Shown here: in pieces, positions 18,352 to 25,778 of the stretch
Layout: every line of letters begins with the position of its first letter
Numbering within the stretch: the stretch's first letter is position 1
Assembly (NCBI RefSeq): GCF_003367475.1
Contig: NZ_QRHA01000003.1
Coordinates: forward strand, 62,001-126,000
Length of the DNA: 64,000 bases
Direction: 5' to 3'
From: Alteromonas aestuariivivens
Lineage (GTDB): Bacteria > Pseudomonadota > Gammaproteobacteria > Enterobacterales > Alteromonadaceae
Translations under genes and position numbers: made by a program
Notes under the pieces: model-generated
What the model was told of the DNA's origin: nothing
What the model saw: only the letters and a program-made list of their open reading frames with translations
Databases searched by the model: none

Positions 18352-19542
18352 GTGTTTGAAGTATTACCGCCTCTGGCTCCCGATCCGATTCTTGGTCTGT
18401 CTGCAGCTTATCGAGAAGATAGCAACCCGAATAAAATTGATTTGGGTGTGGGCGTTTACAAAGACGAACAAGGTAATACGCCGATCCTGACATCGGTGGC
18501 AAAGGCACAACGTATTCTGCTGGAGAAAGAAACCAGCAAAACCTACATCACCCCCCAGGGTAATCAGGGTTTTATTGACGGCATGCTTGCATTGCTGTTG
18601 GGTGAAAGCAGCCCGGTCCTATTGGCAGACCGGGTAGCTGCGGTTCAGGCCCCCGGTGGCTGTGGTGCGCTGCGCATATTGTCAGAATTGCTTGCACGTT
18701 GCTCAGACAAAACCCGTGTTTGGGTTAGCGACCCGACCTGGGCCAACCACATTCCACTGATTGGCTCTGCTGGTCTGGCTCTGGAAACCTACCCCTATTT
18801 CGATAAAGCCACTGCAGGCATTCGCTTTGACGCCATGATGGAAACGCTCAAGCAAACGCAAAAGGGTGACGTAGTGCTGCTGCACGGTTGCTGCCACAAC
18901 CCCACCGGCGCCGATTTAACCAAAGAACAGTGGAATGCCATTCTGGAACTGGCCAAGGAACGTGAATTCCTGCCATTTATCGATGTTGCCTACCTGGGCT
19001 TTGGCGAAGGTCTGGAAGAAGATGCCTATGGCATACGTCTGCTGGTCGAAAATCTGCCGGAAGTGATTATTGCAGCGTCCTGCAGCAAAAACTTTGGTCT
19101 GTATCGTGAACGGGTGGGTCTGGCTGCTATCGTTACCGAAGACAGCACAACCCGTAAAATCGCACAAAGCCAAATTCAGTCGGTTGCCCGTGGCAGCTAT
19201 TCCATGCCCCCCAGTTACGGCGGCGCTCTGGTCGACATCATTCTGGCCAACGCCAATCTTAAGCAGGAATGGGTTGGCGAAGTGAACGAAATGCGCACGC
19301 GTATGCAATCCCTGCGCGCCATGCTGGTCGACAAACTGGCCGAATACGGTGCACAAAAAGACTTCGGTTTCGTGAACGAGCAAAAAGGCATGTTCTCATT
19401 CCTGTGCATTACCCCTGAGCAGGTCAAGGAAGTCCGTGCCAAGCACAGTGTGTACTTCGTTGAATCCAGCCGCGTCAACATTGCCGGTATTAACCAGCAC
19501 AACGTTGATGCACTGGCTAAAGCGCTGGTTTCAGTGCTGTAA
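18352..19542 (+). CDS. Aspartate/aromatic amino-acid aminotransferase
   Basis: A 396-residue class I aminotransferase very like AspC/TyrB. The PLP lysine is Lys246 in AASCSKNFGLYRERVG, with HGCCHNPTGADLT (substrate loop) and DVAYLGFGEGLEEDA conserved. It transfers the amino group between aspartate or aromatic amino acids and 2-oxoglutarate. Sequence alone does not separate AspC from TyrB, so no symbol is given. A GTG start at 18352 follows GAGGAACTATC, a good ribosome site. It is the last core gene before the cassette array. Confidence 0.92.
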   Translation: MFEVLPPLAPDPILGLSAAYREDSNPNKIDLGVGVYKDEQGNTPILTSVAKAQRILLEKETSKTYITPQGNQGFIDGMLALLLGESSPVLLADRVAAVQAPGGCGALRILSELLARCSDKTRVWVSDPTWANHIPLIGSAGLALETYPYFDKATAGIRFDAMMETLKQTQKGDVVLLHGCCHNPTGADLTKEQWNAILELAKEREFLPFIDVAYLGFGEGLEEDAYGIRLLVENLPEVIIAASCSKNFGLYRERVGLAAIVTEDSTTRKIAQSQIQSVARGSYSMPPSYGGALVDIILANANLKQEWVGEVNEMRTRMQSLRAMLVDKLAEYGAQKDFGFVNEQKGMFSFLCITPEQVKEVRAKHSVYFVESSRVNIAGINQHNVDALAKALVSVL

Positions 19543-19833
19543 CAAAGCTAAGGTGCAACAACAAAGGGCCGCTGTAAAGGCGGCTCTTGCGTAAAACGTA
19601 AGTGATACAACCAAGGCATTACCTCGAAGAGGTGAATCAAAGAGAGTTCGATTATTCGAAAGTGCTTTTTTGCATTGCCATTCAGTTAGTGTGCTTCGGC
19701 TATTACCAGGTGTGCTTGGAGTACCCAAGCGAACCCAGACCTAATTAAACCTGAAGTATTCACCGCCGCTTTGAATGAATAGTGGCTCATGACCGCCGAT
19801 AAAGCGATAGTCTGCTAAAGACAAGGAACGGAC
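19543..19833. other. Gene-free junction between the aminotransferase gene and the cassette array
   Basis: These 291 bases contain no convincing gene on either strand. They separate core sequence from the cassette array. Next to the array, AGACAAGGAACGGACGTTCAAC at 19820-19840 resembles the sequence beside several other attC cores (20870, 23060, 26160). This marks the terminal boundary of the repeat region. No integrase gene is here. Confidence 0.5.
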
Positions 19834-19876
19834 GTTCAACGATTAGTTGTGGCACGCAAACAGCGCGTTGTTAGAA
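19834..19876 (-). repeat. Terminal attC-like site
   Basis: On the minus strand the sequence runs from a TTTCTAAC R''-like box to a GTTGAAC R' box (plus GTTCAAC, 19834-19840), which matches the GTTRRRY core. At 43 bases it is short for an attC, and its internal stem is poor, so it may be degenerate. It follows the stop codon of the 100-residue membrane-protein gene by ten bases, as expected for an attC. Confidence 0.5.
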
Positions 19877-19885
19877 ATAACATAC

Positions 19886-20182
19886 CTACCAACCCTCCAA
19901 GTGTGTACCTACCTCTTTGCCTTTTTCAGTATCGTCCTTAGCTAAATAACCGAAACGATTATGCTCATTTCGCATACTAAGCCGATGAAACGCAATACAA
20001 AAAAACAAATACACCAACCAGAAAAATAACAAAAGCCCACTGAATAGTAGGGTCTTCTCGATTGGCCCTAGGCCATCCCTAAAAAAGACAATTGGGATGC
20101 CAATTAACGCGACTAGCCAAGATATATGAAGAAACGATACTTTTGCGGCAGTCCTTATAATTGCCGAATTGTAGTAAGACAA
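19886..20182 (-). CDS. Cassette-borne small membrane protein
   Basis: About 98 residues with two clear transmembrane helices (SWLVALIGIPIVFF and TLLFSGLLLFFWLVYLFFCIAFHRL) and a hydrophilic C-terminal tail. No family is recognised. A TTG start at 20182 is preferred because AAGGAG lies 6 bases upstream; no ATG is well placed. The next TTG at 20188 overlaps that ribosome site. The gene is oriented like all other cassette genes and ends 10 bases before the terminal attC-like site. Confidence 0.6.
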   Translation of the reverse strand: MSYYNSAIIRTAAKVSFLHISWLVALIGIPIVFFRDGLGPIEKTLLFSGLLLFFWLVYLFFCIAFHRLSMRNEHNRFGYLAKDDTEKGKEVGTHLEGW

Positions 20183-20226
20183 TGGCAACTCCTTCTGGTA
20201 CTTCTCACTCCGTACTATGCGGAAAA

Positions 20227-20254
20227 ATTTAACGATAGCTGTGCCGTGTCAGGC
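20227..20254 (-). repeat. Vestigial attC-like remnant
   Basis: Between the DUF4265 gene and the small membrane-protein gene lie a GCCTGAC box, one base from the RYYYAAC consensus, and a GTTAAAT core only 28 bases away in total. The DUF4265 stop codon TGA lies inside the first box, as in typical cassettes. The site is much shorter than a functional attC and may be a deletion remnant. Confidence 0.35.
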
Positions 20255-20725
20255 ACCCTCATCCGGCTCAGCATCGAAGGAGCCAGGAATCTGTTCGTCA
20301 CATGTTTCATAGGCCAAAATATCTTTCTCATTCCAAATGTCAAAATGGTCGATTACATCTAAATAATGAGCAGATTTACGAACATTAATCGCTAAGTATG
20401 TTTCATCCCATCTTTCTAATGAGCAATCCAAATCGCGAATTTGTTCAATATAATATTCTTGCTTTTGCCTATCGATTGATTTATCAAAGATTATTCTGAG
20501 TGTACGGTTACCACTTCGTGCTACTACATCTGTGATTTCTAAAACGCCGTCATCGTCCGAATAGGCTTTTACTTCATCCTTAAAATTTAACGAATATGAA
20601 AAGAATGGAACATTTTCTAGCCGATAAATATCGTTCCCTAAAGGTTCTGCCCACATAGACTCCCCACCAATCATCCAATGATTGGGTAAAGAAACGTGAA
20701 CTTTAACTAATCCTTCATTACTCAT
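20249..20725 (-). CDS. DUF4265 domain-containing cassette protein
   Basis: A 158-residue soluble protein. The N-terminal block (VKVHVSLP..WMIGGESMWAEPLGNDIYRLENVPFFSYSLNFKDEV) matches the DUF4265 pattern of a strand-rich domain with conserved W, E and NVPF-like residues. No catalytic residues are known for the family. Such proteins are often seen near toxin-immunity or cassette genes, but no partner is visible here. The stop lies in the attC-like box at 20248-20254. An acidic C-terminus (DEPDEGA-type) is present. Confidence 0.7.
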   Translation of the reverse strand: MSNEGLVKVHVSLPNHWMIGGESMWAEPLGNDIYRLENVPFFSYSLNFKDEVKAYSDDDGVLEITDVVARSGNRTLRIIFDKSIDRQKQEYYIEQIRDLDCSLERWDETYLAINVRKSAHYLDVIDHFDIWNEKDILAYETCDEQIPGSFDAEPDEGA

Positions 20726-20739
20726 TTAGATGTCTAGCA

Positions 20740-20816
20740 CCTTAATATTGAGAATTGATAGTAACACCCGTTTCCACTGAAAAACTATGTTCTGAGTTTT
20801 CGTGGGCAGGGTTCAA
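20740..20816 (-). repeat. attC-like repeat, class D, copy 1
   Basis: This matches the copies at 22922-23007 and 29362-29446. The shared core on the plus strand is GTAACACCCGTTTC-CTGAAAAAC-ATGTTCTGTGTTTTC-TGGGA-GG followed by GTCTGCTATACG. The middle can fold into a hairpin (TGAAAACA with TGTTTTCA-type arms). It lies directly upstream of the DUF4265 start. Confidence 0.6.
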
Positions 20817-20890
20817 TGTCTGCTATACGCAATGCCATGCCGCCCTGCAAGCGTTACCAAGTGGCTTCATCAGACAAGGAGCGGACATTC

Positions 20891-20977
20891 AGTAACGCCC
20901 GTTAACGGGCGAGCGTAGTTTGTGTGTCCGTGCCAGCTCTGTTTGCTGGCGTTGTTCTTTCACGGCTTGTTATAAGC
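20891..20977 (-). repeat. attC-like site
   Basis: On the minus strand it runs from CTTATAAC (R''-like) to GGCGTTACT (R'-like). It holds a nested palindrome: GCCGTG near the start pairs with CACGG, and GCCAGC pairs with GCTGGC, with a CCCGTTAACGGG palindrome at the other end. It follows the two-gene cassette (21017-21726), consistent with an attC for that cassette. Confidence 0.55.
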
Positions 20978-21016
20978 CATAGCGAAGACGTCCTTGTTCA
21001 ACTTTGCTTAAGACAA

Positions 21017-21301
21017 TTAATCAGAGTCACCGCCACAACCAGAGCCTTCGTTACCAGAATACAAATTACCGCTTCCAGTGGAGTCTTTTACTGGATTGCC
21101 TGCACTACCGGCCGCGAAGGAGCCTCTTATTGAAAAGTGAACGATTAATGGCCCAAGTAAAGGAATTAGCCAATTCAAAAGCGCATATAAATACTTGGAA
21201 TAACTTCTGACGAATAAAGTATCTTTAAAGGCGACTGAATTCAGAAACGCCCACACTATATGTATTCCAATTAAAACAGCAATTATGTAGGCCGGTGTCA
21301 T
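21017..21301 (-). CDS. Cassette-borne small membrane protein with Gly/Ser-rich tail
   Basis: A 94-residue protein with hydrophobic helices near residues 4-22 and 38-58 (YLYALLNWLIPLLGPLIVHF). The final 30 residues are rich in Gly, Ser, Asn and Asp and contain the cassette's only Cys (GSGCGGDSD end). No family is recognised. The ATG overlaps the TGA of the upstream 21298-21603 gene by 4 bases (ATGA), so the two genes are co-translated and probably form one two-gene cassette. Confidence 0.65.
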   Translation of the reverse strand: MTPAYIIAVLIGIHIVWAFLNSVAFKDTLFVRSYSKYLYALLNWLIPLLGPLIVHFSIRGSFAAGSAGNPVKDSTGSGNLYSGNEGSGCGGDSD

Positions 21302-21615
21302 TTTTTAAATCCGATGACTGATTTAAAAGACATTTTTGCAACAAATATTTTATTAAGCCAACTTGAAGGAGAGACTGCCGCCAACAACCCAATAACAACA
21401 AATAAGCCCATAAAAATAACAGCATCCAACTTTACCGAATACTCATTAGTAGGAACTCCGTTGTAAGTTATCGTGGCCTCAGGGTCCATCAAGATACCCA
21501 AAAACTGGTAAAGCATAAAACCACCGATAAGAATAAACCAAAATCCGATGAACCTGGCACCTTTTCGAAATCGCTTCATTGCCTTTAGTTGACGAGTATC
21601 CAATAGTTCCTCCAT
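21298..21615 (-). CDS. Cassette-borne membrane protein, first of a coupled pair
   Basis: About 105 residues with two helices (FIGFWFILIGGFMLYQFLGIL and VIFMGLFVVIGLLAAVSP). The longer open frame to 21726 runs through an attC-like repeat and is unlikely to be coding. The ATG at 21615 lies just inside the cassette core. A TTG at 21603 with GGAGG 5 bases upstream is also possible and would start at LDTRQLKAM. The stop overlaps the start of the 94-residue protein gene. No family was recognised. Confidence 0.6.
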   Translation of the reverse strand: MEELLDTRQLKAMKRFRKGARFIGFWFILIGGFMLYQFLGILMDPEATITYNGVPTNEYSVKLDAVIFMGLFVVIGLLAAVSPSSWLNKIFVAKMSFKSVIGFKK

Positions 21616-21618
21616 GAC

Positions 21619-21750
21619 GTATAACAATTTAATAGTGCGTGAGCTGCGCGTTTTTCTACCGAGTATGTGTTCATTTTTTATCCATAGTGCCAGAACAACT
21701 CTTTTTCTGAAAGCCAAAGGAGGCATTGGCTGTAAGGAAGCAGGACATTC
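21619..21750 (-). repeat. attC-like repeat, class B, copy 1
   Basis: This is nearly the same as 25779-25921. Both copies share CAATTTAATAGTGCG, GCGCGTTTTTCTACCGAG and ATAGTGCCA on the plus strand and a GCCAA..GGCTGTAAG end. The minus-strand core next to the downstream gene reads GTTATAC. Copy 1 is less complete at its far end than copy 2. Confidence 0.6.
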
Positions 21751-21880
21751 CTGCGCAGTTTTGAGGTTGGCTGAAATTCACCGAAAAATGAGATGTATTT
21801 AATATAGCGCCAGCGTCTGCAATACGTACGATGCCGAACTACAAGCTTCACCTGCCGACTCAGTTAGACAATAGCCGGAC

Positions 21881-21996
21881 AGTCAACCCCCCACTAAGGG
21901 GCGATAACACATGGGCTAAAATTAGGAACGAAGTGACGCAGCCCATGTGTTAGCGTCCCAGCGAGCGAAGCGAGAGCTTTGAGTGGCTTGTTAGGT
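21881..21996 (-). repeat. attC site, class A, copy 1
   Basis: On the minus strand the site begins with R'' ACCTAAC and ends in GTTGACT. A long stem is formed by ACACATGGGCT and its complement AGCCCATGTGT. The shared class-A spine is ATAACAC..GGCTAAAAT..GGAACGAAGTGAC..GCC..GTGTTA on the plus strand. The TAA stop of the four-helix membrane-protein gene lies within the ACCTAAC box, typical of an integron cassette. Confidence 0.85.
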
Positions 21997-22416
21997 GCCA
22001 TTTGTACTGCCACTATTGTTTTTAGCATGCTGCCAACAAAAATGACCAAGCGGAAACAGCATGAGCAAAATAAAAATACTTAAGAAACCGTTTTCCAAGT
22101 CTCCTGATACAAACCTAAATATGATACCCGCCAATGCGCCTAAACCAACAACTGAAAATATGACAATGATGGATATTGGCGAAAACAAGCGAGTATGTTG
22201 TTTGGAGGTTTGAAAAATAAGTTGATAGCTTAACTTGGCAAACCAAATAGCCAGAAGCAGTAAAACAAAAATGAAACCGATTATTTGAACAGATAAGGGA
22301 GCGGTTTTGTTTAGGAGTAAAAAGCCAATTAACGCAAAAAAAGCTAATGATATTGCAGAGGTAACTAAGCCAATACCTGCACGATAAAAGTTACCAATTT
22401 GGTTATCCAAATCCAT
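21991..22416 (-). CDS. Cassette-borne four-helix membrane protein
   Basis: About 141 residues with four hydrophobic segments (GIGLVTSAISLAFFALIGFLLL, IIGFIFVLLLLAIWFA, PISIIVIFSVVGLGALAGIIF, LSIFILLMLFPLGHF). The ATG at 22416 (MDLDNQ) is chosen because AAGGAA lies 5 bases upstream. The longer frame to 22464 would start inside the neighbouring attC. The protein ends NSGSTNGT, and its stop codon overlaps the attC core at 21990-21996. No family is recognised. Confidence 0.7.
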   Translation of the reverse strand: MDLDNQIGNFYRAGIGLVTSAISLAFFALIGFLLLNKTAPLSVQIIGFIFVLLLLAIWFAKLSYQLIFQTSKQHTRLFSPISIIVIFSVVGLGALAGIIFRFVSGDLENGFLSIFILLMLFPLGHFCWQHAKNNSGSTNGT

Positions 22417-22434
22417 ATTAATTCCTTGTATGGC

Positions 22435-22534
22435 ACCTAACGCCCCAAGCAGGGGCAATAACACGTAGGCTAAAATACGGAACGAAGTGACGGGAGCCTA
22501 CGTGTTAGTGTCCCGCTGACTTGGTTTGTTATGT
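22435..22534 (-). repeat. attC site, class A, copy 2
   Basis: A near-identical sister of the copy at 25278-25377. The shared spine is AACGCCCCAAGCAGGGG, then ACACGTAGGC..GCCTACGTGT forming the long stem, then GTGTCCCGCTGACTTGGTTTGTTA. The minus-strand R' is GTTAGGT, which fits GTTRRRY exactly. It separates the zinc-ribbon gene from the four-helix gene. Confidence 0.87.
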
Positions 22535-22537
22535 TTG

Positions 22538-22903
22538 TTACATTTCGTGCAAATTACCGCAGTGATGACACGGAAGCTCACGACTACGCATGATATTTAT
22601 TAACTCACCAAAATCTTGATACCACCACCCTTTCCCTTTGACAAATTCAGGGCGACGTTTTCCTTTAGGCAATACAAGTATTCTCTTTGAGCATTTTGGA
22701 CACTTTTGAAACGCGCCCCAAACGTAGATCGGTGCAGCCCACATGAACAAAAACGCTAAAACAAAGAGAATATAAATCACTAAAACTTTTTCAAACGGCT
22801 TATATATTACAGCGATTGGAGCAATAGGGAGAATCAACATAAATAGTGCTCGCCCAAAGAGCTGGGTACCAAAGCAAAGATTTACTGAAAGCCTATTTAA
22901 CAT
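22538..22903 (-). CDS. Cassette-borne membrane-associated zinc-ribbon protein
   Basis: A 121-residue protein with two adjoining hydrophobic segments (ALFMLILPIAPIAVIY, VLVIYILFVLAFLFMWAAPIYVW). A C-terminal zinc-ribbon pair, CPKC near residue 68 and CHHC near residue 113, follows. The domain probably binds one zinc outside or at the face of the membrane. AAGG 7 bases upstream supports the ATG at 22903. The stop lies just before the class-A attC at 22435-22534. No function is known. Confidence 0.7.
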   Translation of the reverse strand: MLNRLSVNLCFGTQLFGRALFMLILPIAPIAVIYKPFEKVLVIYILFVLAFLFMWAAPIYVWGAFQKCPKCSKRILVLPKGKRRPEFVKGKGWWYQDFGELINIMRSRELPCHHCGNLHEM

Positions 22904-22921
22904 CGGACAACCTTACAAGAA

Positions 22922-23007
22922 ACATAACAGCTTATTACTGAGACTTCATAGTAACACCGGTTTCCCCTGAAAAAACATGTTCTGTGTTTTCATGGGAAGG
23001 GTTAAAT
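22922..23007 (-). repeat. attC-like repeat, class D, copy 2
   Basis: The plus strand carries CATAACAGCTTATTACTGAGACTTCATAGTAACACC, which is repeated at 29362 almost base for base. The GTTAAAT end and the CATGAAAACA/TGTTTTTTCA arms give a hairpin. It sits between the zinc-ribbon gene start and a class-A attC (23074-23188), so about 66 bases of non-coding spacer lie between two attC-like sites. Confidence 0.65.
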
Positions 23008-23073
23008 GACTGCTATACGTATGGAGCTGCCTGGCAGCGAGCACCGACGGGCATCAATAGACAAGGAGCGGAC

Positions 23074-23188
23074 GGTCAACACCCGCATAAAGGGCGATAA
23101 CACATGGGCTAAAATTAGGAACGAAGTGACGCAGCCCATGTGTTAACGTCCCAGCGAGCTTGCGAGCGATTTAATGCGTTTGTTATAT
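23074..23188 (-). repeat. attC site, class A, copy 3
   Basis: Same spine as copy 1 (ATAACACATGGGCTAAAAT..GCAGCCCATGTGTTA), with R' GTTGACC and R'' GATATAAC on the minus strand. It belongs to the secreted Sel1-like gene's cassette (24400-24972), from which it was separated by the IS481-type insertion. Confidence 0.87.
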
Positions 23189-23199
23189 CGCACTTACAG

Positions 23200-24398
23200 T
23201 GAATTAGTTCCGACCAGATCTGACACATCTTCTTGAAAAGTTGAGAGTTACCCGTTTTGATAAAGGTGTCGAATCTTTAATCAAAACAAAATAGGTAACT
23301 CTCATGTTGCATACTAGCAATCCAATCATTAAACACAAAGCAGGACTGTTAAATCTGGCTGAAGAGCTGGGCAATGTATCGAAGGCCTGTAAAGTGATGG
23401 GCGTGTCCCGCGATACATTCTATCGGTATCAGGAACTGGTTGAGGAAGGCGGAGTCGATTCGCTATTAACCGTTCAAGACGCACACCTAATCTCAAAAAC
23501 AGAGTCGATGAAGAGACCGAGCAGGCCGTCAGAGCACACGCTATTGCGTTTCCTGCACACGGTCAGGCGAGAACCAGTAATGAGCTGCGTAAAGTAGGCG
23601 TGTTCGTTTCAGGCAGCGGTGTTCGTTCGATATGGCTCAGGCATAATCTGGAAAACTTCAAAAAGCGACTTGCTGCACTGGAAGCCAAGGTTGAAAGTGA
23701 TGGCATCATTCTGACAGATGAGCAGGTTGCCGCGCTTGAGAAGAAAAAGCAGGACGACGAGGCCTGCGGTGAAATTGAAACGCACCATCCCGGCTACCTA
23801 GGCTCGCAAGATACCTTCTACGTCGGCAACCTCAAAGGTGTCGGCCGCATTTACCAGCAAACCTTCGTCGATACCTACAGTAAAATTGCGTTCGCCAAGC
23901 TCTACACGACCAAAACGCCAATCACCTCGGCCGATATACTCAACGACAGAGTATTGCCGTTCTTTGAGGCGCAGGAGCTGCCGATGCTGAGAATACTGAC
24001 AGACAGGGGTACAGAATACTGCGGCAAAGTAGAACAGCATGATTATCAGCTTTACTTAGCCATCAACGATATCGACCACACAAAAACCAAGGCGCGACAT
24101 CCGCAAACCAATGGGATCTGTGAGCGATTCCACAAAACCATCCTGAATGAATTCTATCAGGTCACCTTCCGCAAAAAGCTCTATGACTCGCTGGAAGCAT
24201 TACAGAAAGATCTGGACGAGTGGCTGGAATACTACAACAATGGAAGGACTCATCAGGGCAAAATGTGCTGCGGTAGAACGCCAATGGAAACATTAACCGA
24301 TGGGAAGCAGATTTGGGCTGAGAAGAACTTAGCTCAAAGCTAATCTGACACTGGCACCGTAAAACGGGTAACTGTCAGATCAGGTCTGAGCTAGTACA
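23200..24398 (+). mobile_element. IS481-family insertion sequence, degenerate
   Basis: The element carries imperfect terminal inverted repeats: CGACC-GATCTGACA on the left (near 23211-23225) matches the complement of the right end (24373-24387). An 11-base direct repeat CACTTACAGTG occurs at 23191-23201 and 24397-24407, probably including a target duplication. It lies between the stop codon of the Sel1-like gene and that cassette's attC, so it interrupts no reading frame. Its transposase gene is frameshifted. Exact ends are uncertain by a few bases. Confidence 0.8.
23304..24343 (+). pseudogene. IS481-family transposase, frameshifted
   Basis: The N-terminal helix-turn-helix part (LAEELGNVSKACKVMGVSRDTFYRYQELVEEGGVDSLL) is in one frame. 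The rest (SRRTPNLKNRVDEETEQAV..VGVFVSGSGVRSIWLRH, then the DDE integrase core) is in another. The frames join near 23469, where restoring one A in the TTAACC stretch would rejoin them. The catalytic part has DTFYVGNLKGVGRIYQQTFVDTYSK, LTDRGTEY and the HPQTNGICERFHKTILNEFY block with the catalytic Glu. A single-base deletion is therefore the likely cause, and the transposase is probably inactive unless rescued by frameshifting. Confidence 0.88.
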
Positions 24399-24399
24399 C

Positions 24400-24972
24400 T
24401 TACAGTGTTGATCTAGCGAACTCAAGCGATTGACCTCTTTCCTCAACTGACAACTGTTTTCTAATTTTCTCAGCAGCATCAAGAGCATCGGTATAAACAT
24501 TTTTATCCGATTCATCTAGTTCGTCGAATTTTTCTGCGACCATGAAAACTGATTCATACCAGCCTAAAGCTTTTATGGCATCTTTTTGCTTGAAAGCAGG
24601 ATCTGAATAAGCAAACCCCAAATGCCTTCTAGCTTCAAAATCCCCTTTCTTAACCGCCTCTTTCCAGTTATTTACGGCTAAAATTTTATTCTCTTTTACA
24701 CCTAACCCTTGGTAATAAAGAAAATTTAAAGTACTTTGTGCCATTGCCTTCAACGAGTCATCACCTTCAAATCGACCCTCAGCTTTAGTTGCATATTGCC
24801 AGTGCGCGGCCGCAACAGAGTAAACATGATTTCGATAAGCTTGAGTTCCCATATAGAACTGGCATTCTATATCGGTATATTCAATTTCTTCCAAATACTC
24901 AATATTGCACTTTTCTGCGTAAACGACATTTGTTGTGAGAAGGCTGACAAGTAGAGCGACCAATTTATACAT
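24400..24972 (-). CDS. Cassette-borne secreted Sel1/TPR-like repeat protein
   Basis: A 190-residue protein with a signal peptide (MYKLVALLVSLLTTNVVYA) and helical repeats of Sel1-like type: AAHWQYATKAEGRFEGDDSLKAMAQSTLNFLYYQGLGVKENKILAVNNWKEAVKKGDFEARRHLGFAYS. Sel1 repeats often act as protein-interaction scaffolds. Two Cys residues near the mature N-terminus may form a disulfide. The ATG follows GGAAAG by 5 bases. Its TAA stop is followed by the IS481 insertion. Removing that element would restore a class-A attC core (GATATAAC) directly after the gene. Confidence 0.75.
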   Translation of the reverse strand: MYKLVALLVSLLTTNVVYAEKCNIEYLEEIEYTDIECQFYMGTQAYRNHVYSVAAAHWQYATKAEGRFEGDDSLKAMAQSTLNFLYYQGLGVKENKILAVNNWKEAVKKGDFEARRHLGFAYSDPAFKQKDAIKALGWYESVFMVAEKFDELDESDKNVYTDALDAAEKIRKQLSVEERGQSLEFARSTL

Positions 24973-24987
24973 TTAAACTTTCCATGC

Positions 24988-25036
24988 GATATAACATTTA
25001 AATGAAGCGGCCCCTAAGAACCGCTTATTAATTTTT
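24988..25036 (-). repeat. Short hairpin attC-like repeat, class C, copy 1
   Basis: The plus-strand sequence CATTTAAATGAAGCGGCCCCTAAGAACCGCTTATTAATTT contains an AAGCGG/CCGCTT stem of 6 bp. The copy at 26959-27008 differs at few positions. The minus-strand core is GTTATAT. It lies between the small 67-residue protein gene and the Sel1-like gene start. Confidence 0.55.
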
Positions 25037-25058
25037 AGTGGACTGCATGGCACCGTGG

Positions 25059-25262
25059 TTACTGCTTGGGGTAGCCATACCTACCAGGATTCTCAAAAAT
25101 TGTTGCCACAGCCACCATTGCCTCTTCCCTAGAGATCTCTGCACGCTGTAATAGAGCAACTGCTTCTTTTTGATTGCATGACGAAATGGCCGCATCAAAC
25201 TCCTCCATGATACCGACATGGAAAAGACGTTCATTGATAGCCATTCCAGCGAGTTTGCTCAT
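25059..25262 (-). CDS. Cassette-borne small helical protein (67 residues)
   Basis: A predicted all-helical, soluble protein starting MSKLAGMAINERLFHVGIMEEFDAA. Its pattern, NERLF..G..EEFDAA, then a short acidic repeat ending ATIFENPGRYGYPKQ, recalls a small family of uncharacterised proteins often annotated as hypothetical in gammaproteobacteria. The start at 25262 is supported by AAGGTG 5 bases upstream. An alternative reading frame (25028-25234) is less likely. No catalytic residues are apparent, and I do not assign a function. Confidence 0.65.
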   Translation of the reverse strand: MSKLAGMAINERLFHVGIMEEFDAAISSCNQKEAVALLQRAEISREEAMVAVATIFENPGRYGYPKQ

Positions 25263-25277
25263 AGTCACCTTGAAGCC

Positions 25278-25377
25278 CTATAACGCCCCAAGCAGGGGCA
25301 ATAACACGTAGGCTAAAATCCGGAACGAAGTGACGGGAGCCTACGTGTTAGTGTCCCGCTGACTTGGTTTGTTATAT
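25278..25377 (-). repeat. attC site, class A, copy 4
   Basis: Nearly identical to copy 2 (22435-22534); the two share the AACGCCCCAAGCAGGGGCAATAACACG core and the CTACGTGTTAGTGTCCCGCTGACTTGG arm, with only a few differences. This identity between non-adjacent sites indicates recent duplication or gene conversion. It separates the 67-residue protein gene from the 25380-25766 gene. Confidence 0.88.
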
Positions 25378-25379
25378 TT

Positions 25380-25766
25380 TCAGTTAAATATTACCGGCAC
25401 GCTGACTGAGATTCCGCATCCTTCGCCGTAGGAAAACTCTAAGGTTTGATTACGAACCATTTCACCAGCAACGGTATACCAAGTAACTTTTTTACCGTCT
25501 TCATCGTAAGTTTGTAAAGGCACAAATAAAAATGGGGACTCGGAGTTACCGAAAATTAAAACAACATTTTCAAACTCACGATCATCTAGACTGCTAGGTG
25601 CGATTACTTCAACAACATAATCCCCATCAGACATTCTAGATTTAACATCGATAAGAGATTGATACTTTTGATTCCAAAGAAAAAAGTCTTCATCTGTTGC
25701 AATACAAGTTGTAGCTTCGGCTGTACCGCATAGAAACAAGCAAAATAAAACCCATTTCATTAGCAT
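25380..25766 (-). CDS. Cassette-borne secreted protein of unknown function
   Basis: The ATG at 25766 gives about 128 residues with a signal peptide (MLMKWVLFCLFLCGTAEA). The longer open frame to 25970 is a read-through of a class-B attC-like repeat and is not counted. GGAG lies 4 bases upstream. The mature part is strand-rich (VKSRMSDGDYVVEVIAPSSLDD, then a C-terminal EFSYGEGCGISVSVPVIF) with two Cys residues that could pair. No family is recognised. The stop lies just before a class-A attC. Confidence 0.65.
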   Translation of the reverse strand: MLMKWVLFCLFLCGTAEATTCIATDEDFFLWNQKYQSLIDVKSRMSDGDYVVEVIAPSSLDDREFENVVLIFGNSESPFLFVPLQTYDEDGKKVTWYTVAGEMVRNQTLEFSYGEGCGISVSVPVIFN

Positions 25767-25778
25767 GTTACTCCGAAA

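Noticed and set aside
21616..21726. N-terminal extension of the 21298 membrane protein
   Set aside because: The extension is encoded by an attC-like repeat also present at 25779, where it makes a similar false extension.
25028..25234. Alternative 68-residue reading frame
   Set aside because: It overlaps the better-supported 67-residue gene, which has its own ribosome site. Its product is rich in Arg and Trp and resembles an out-of-frame reading.
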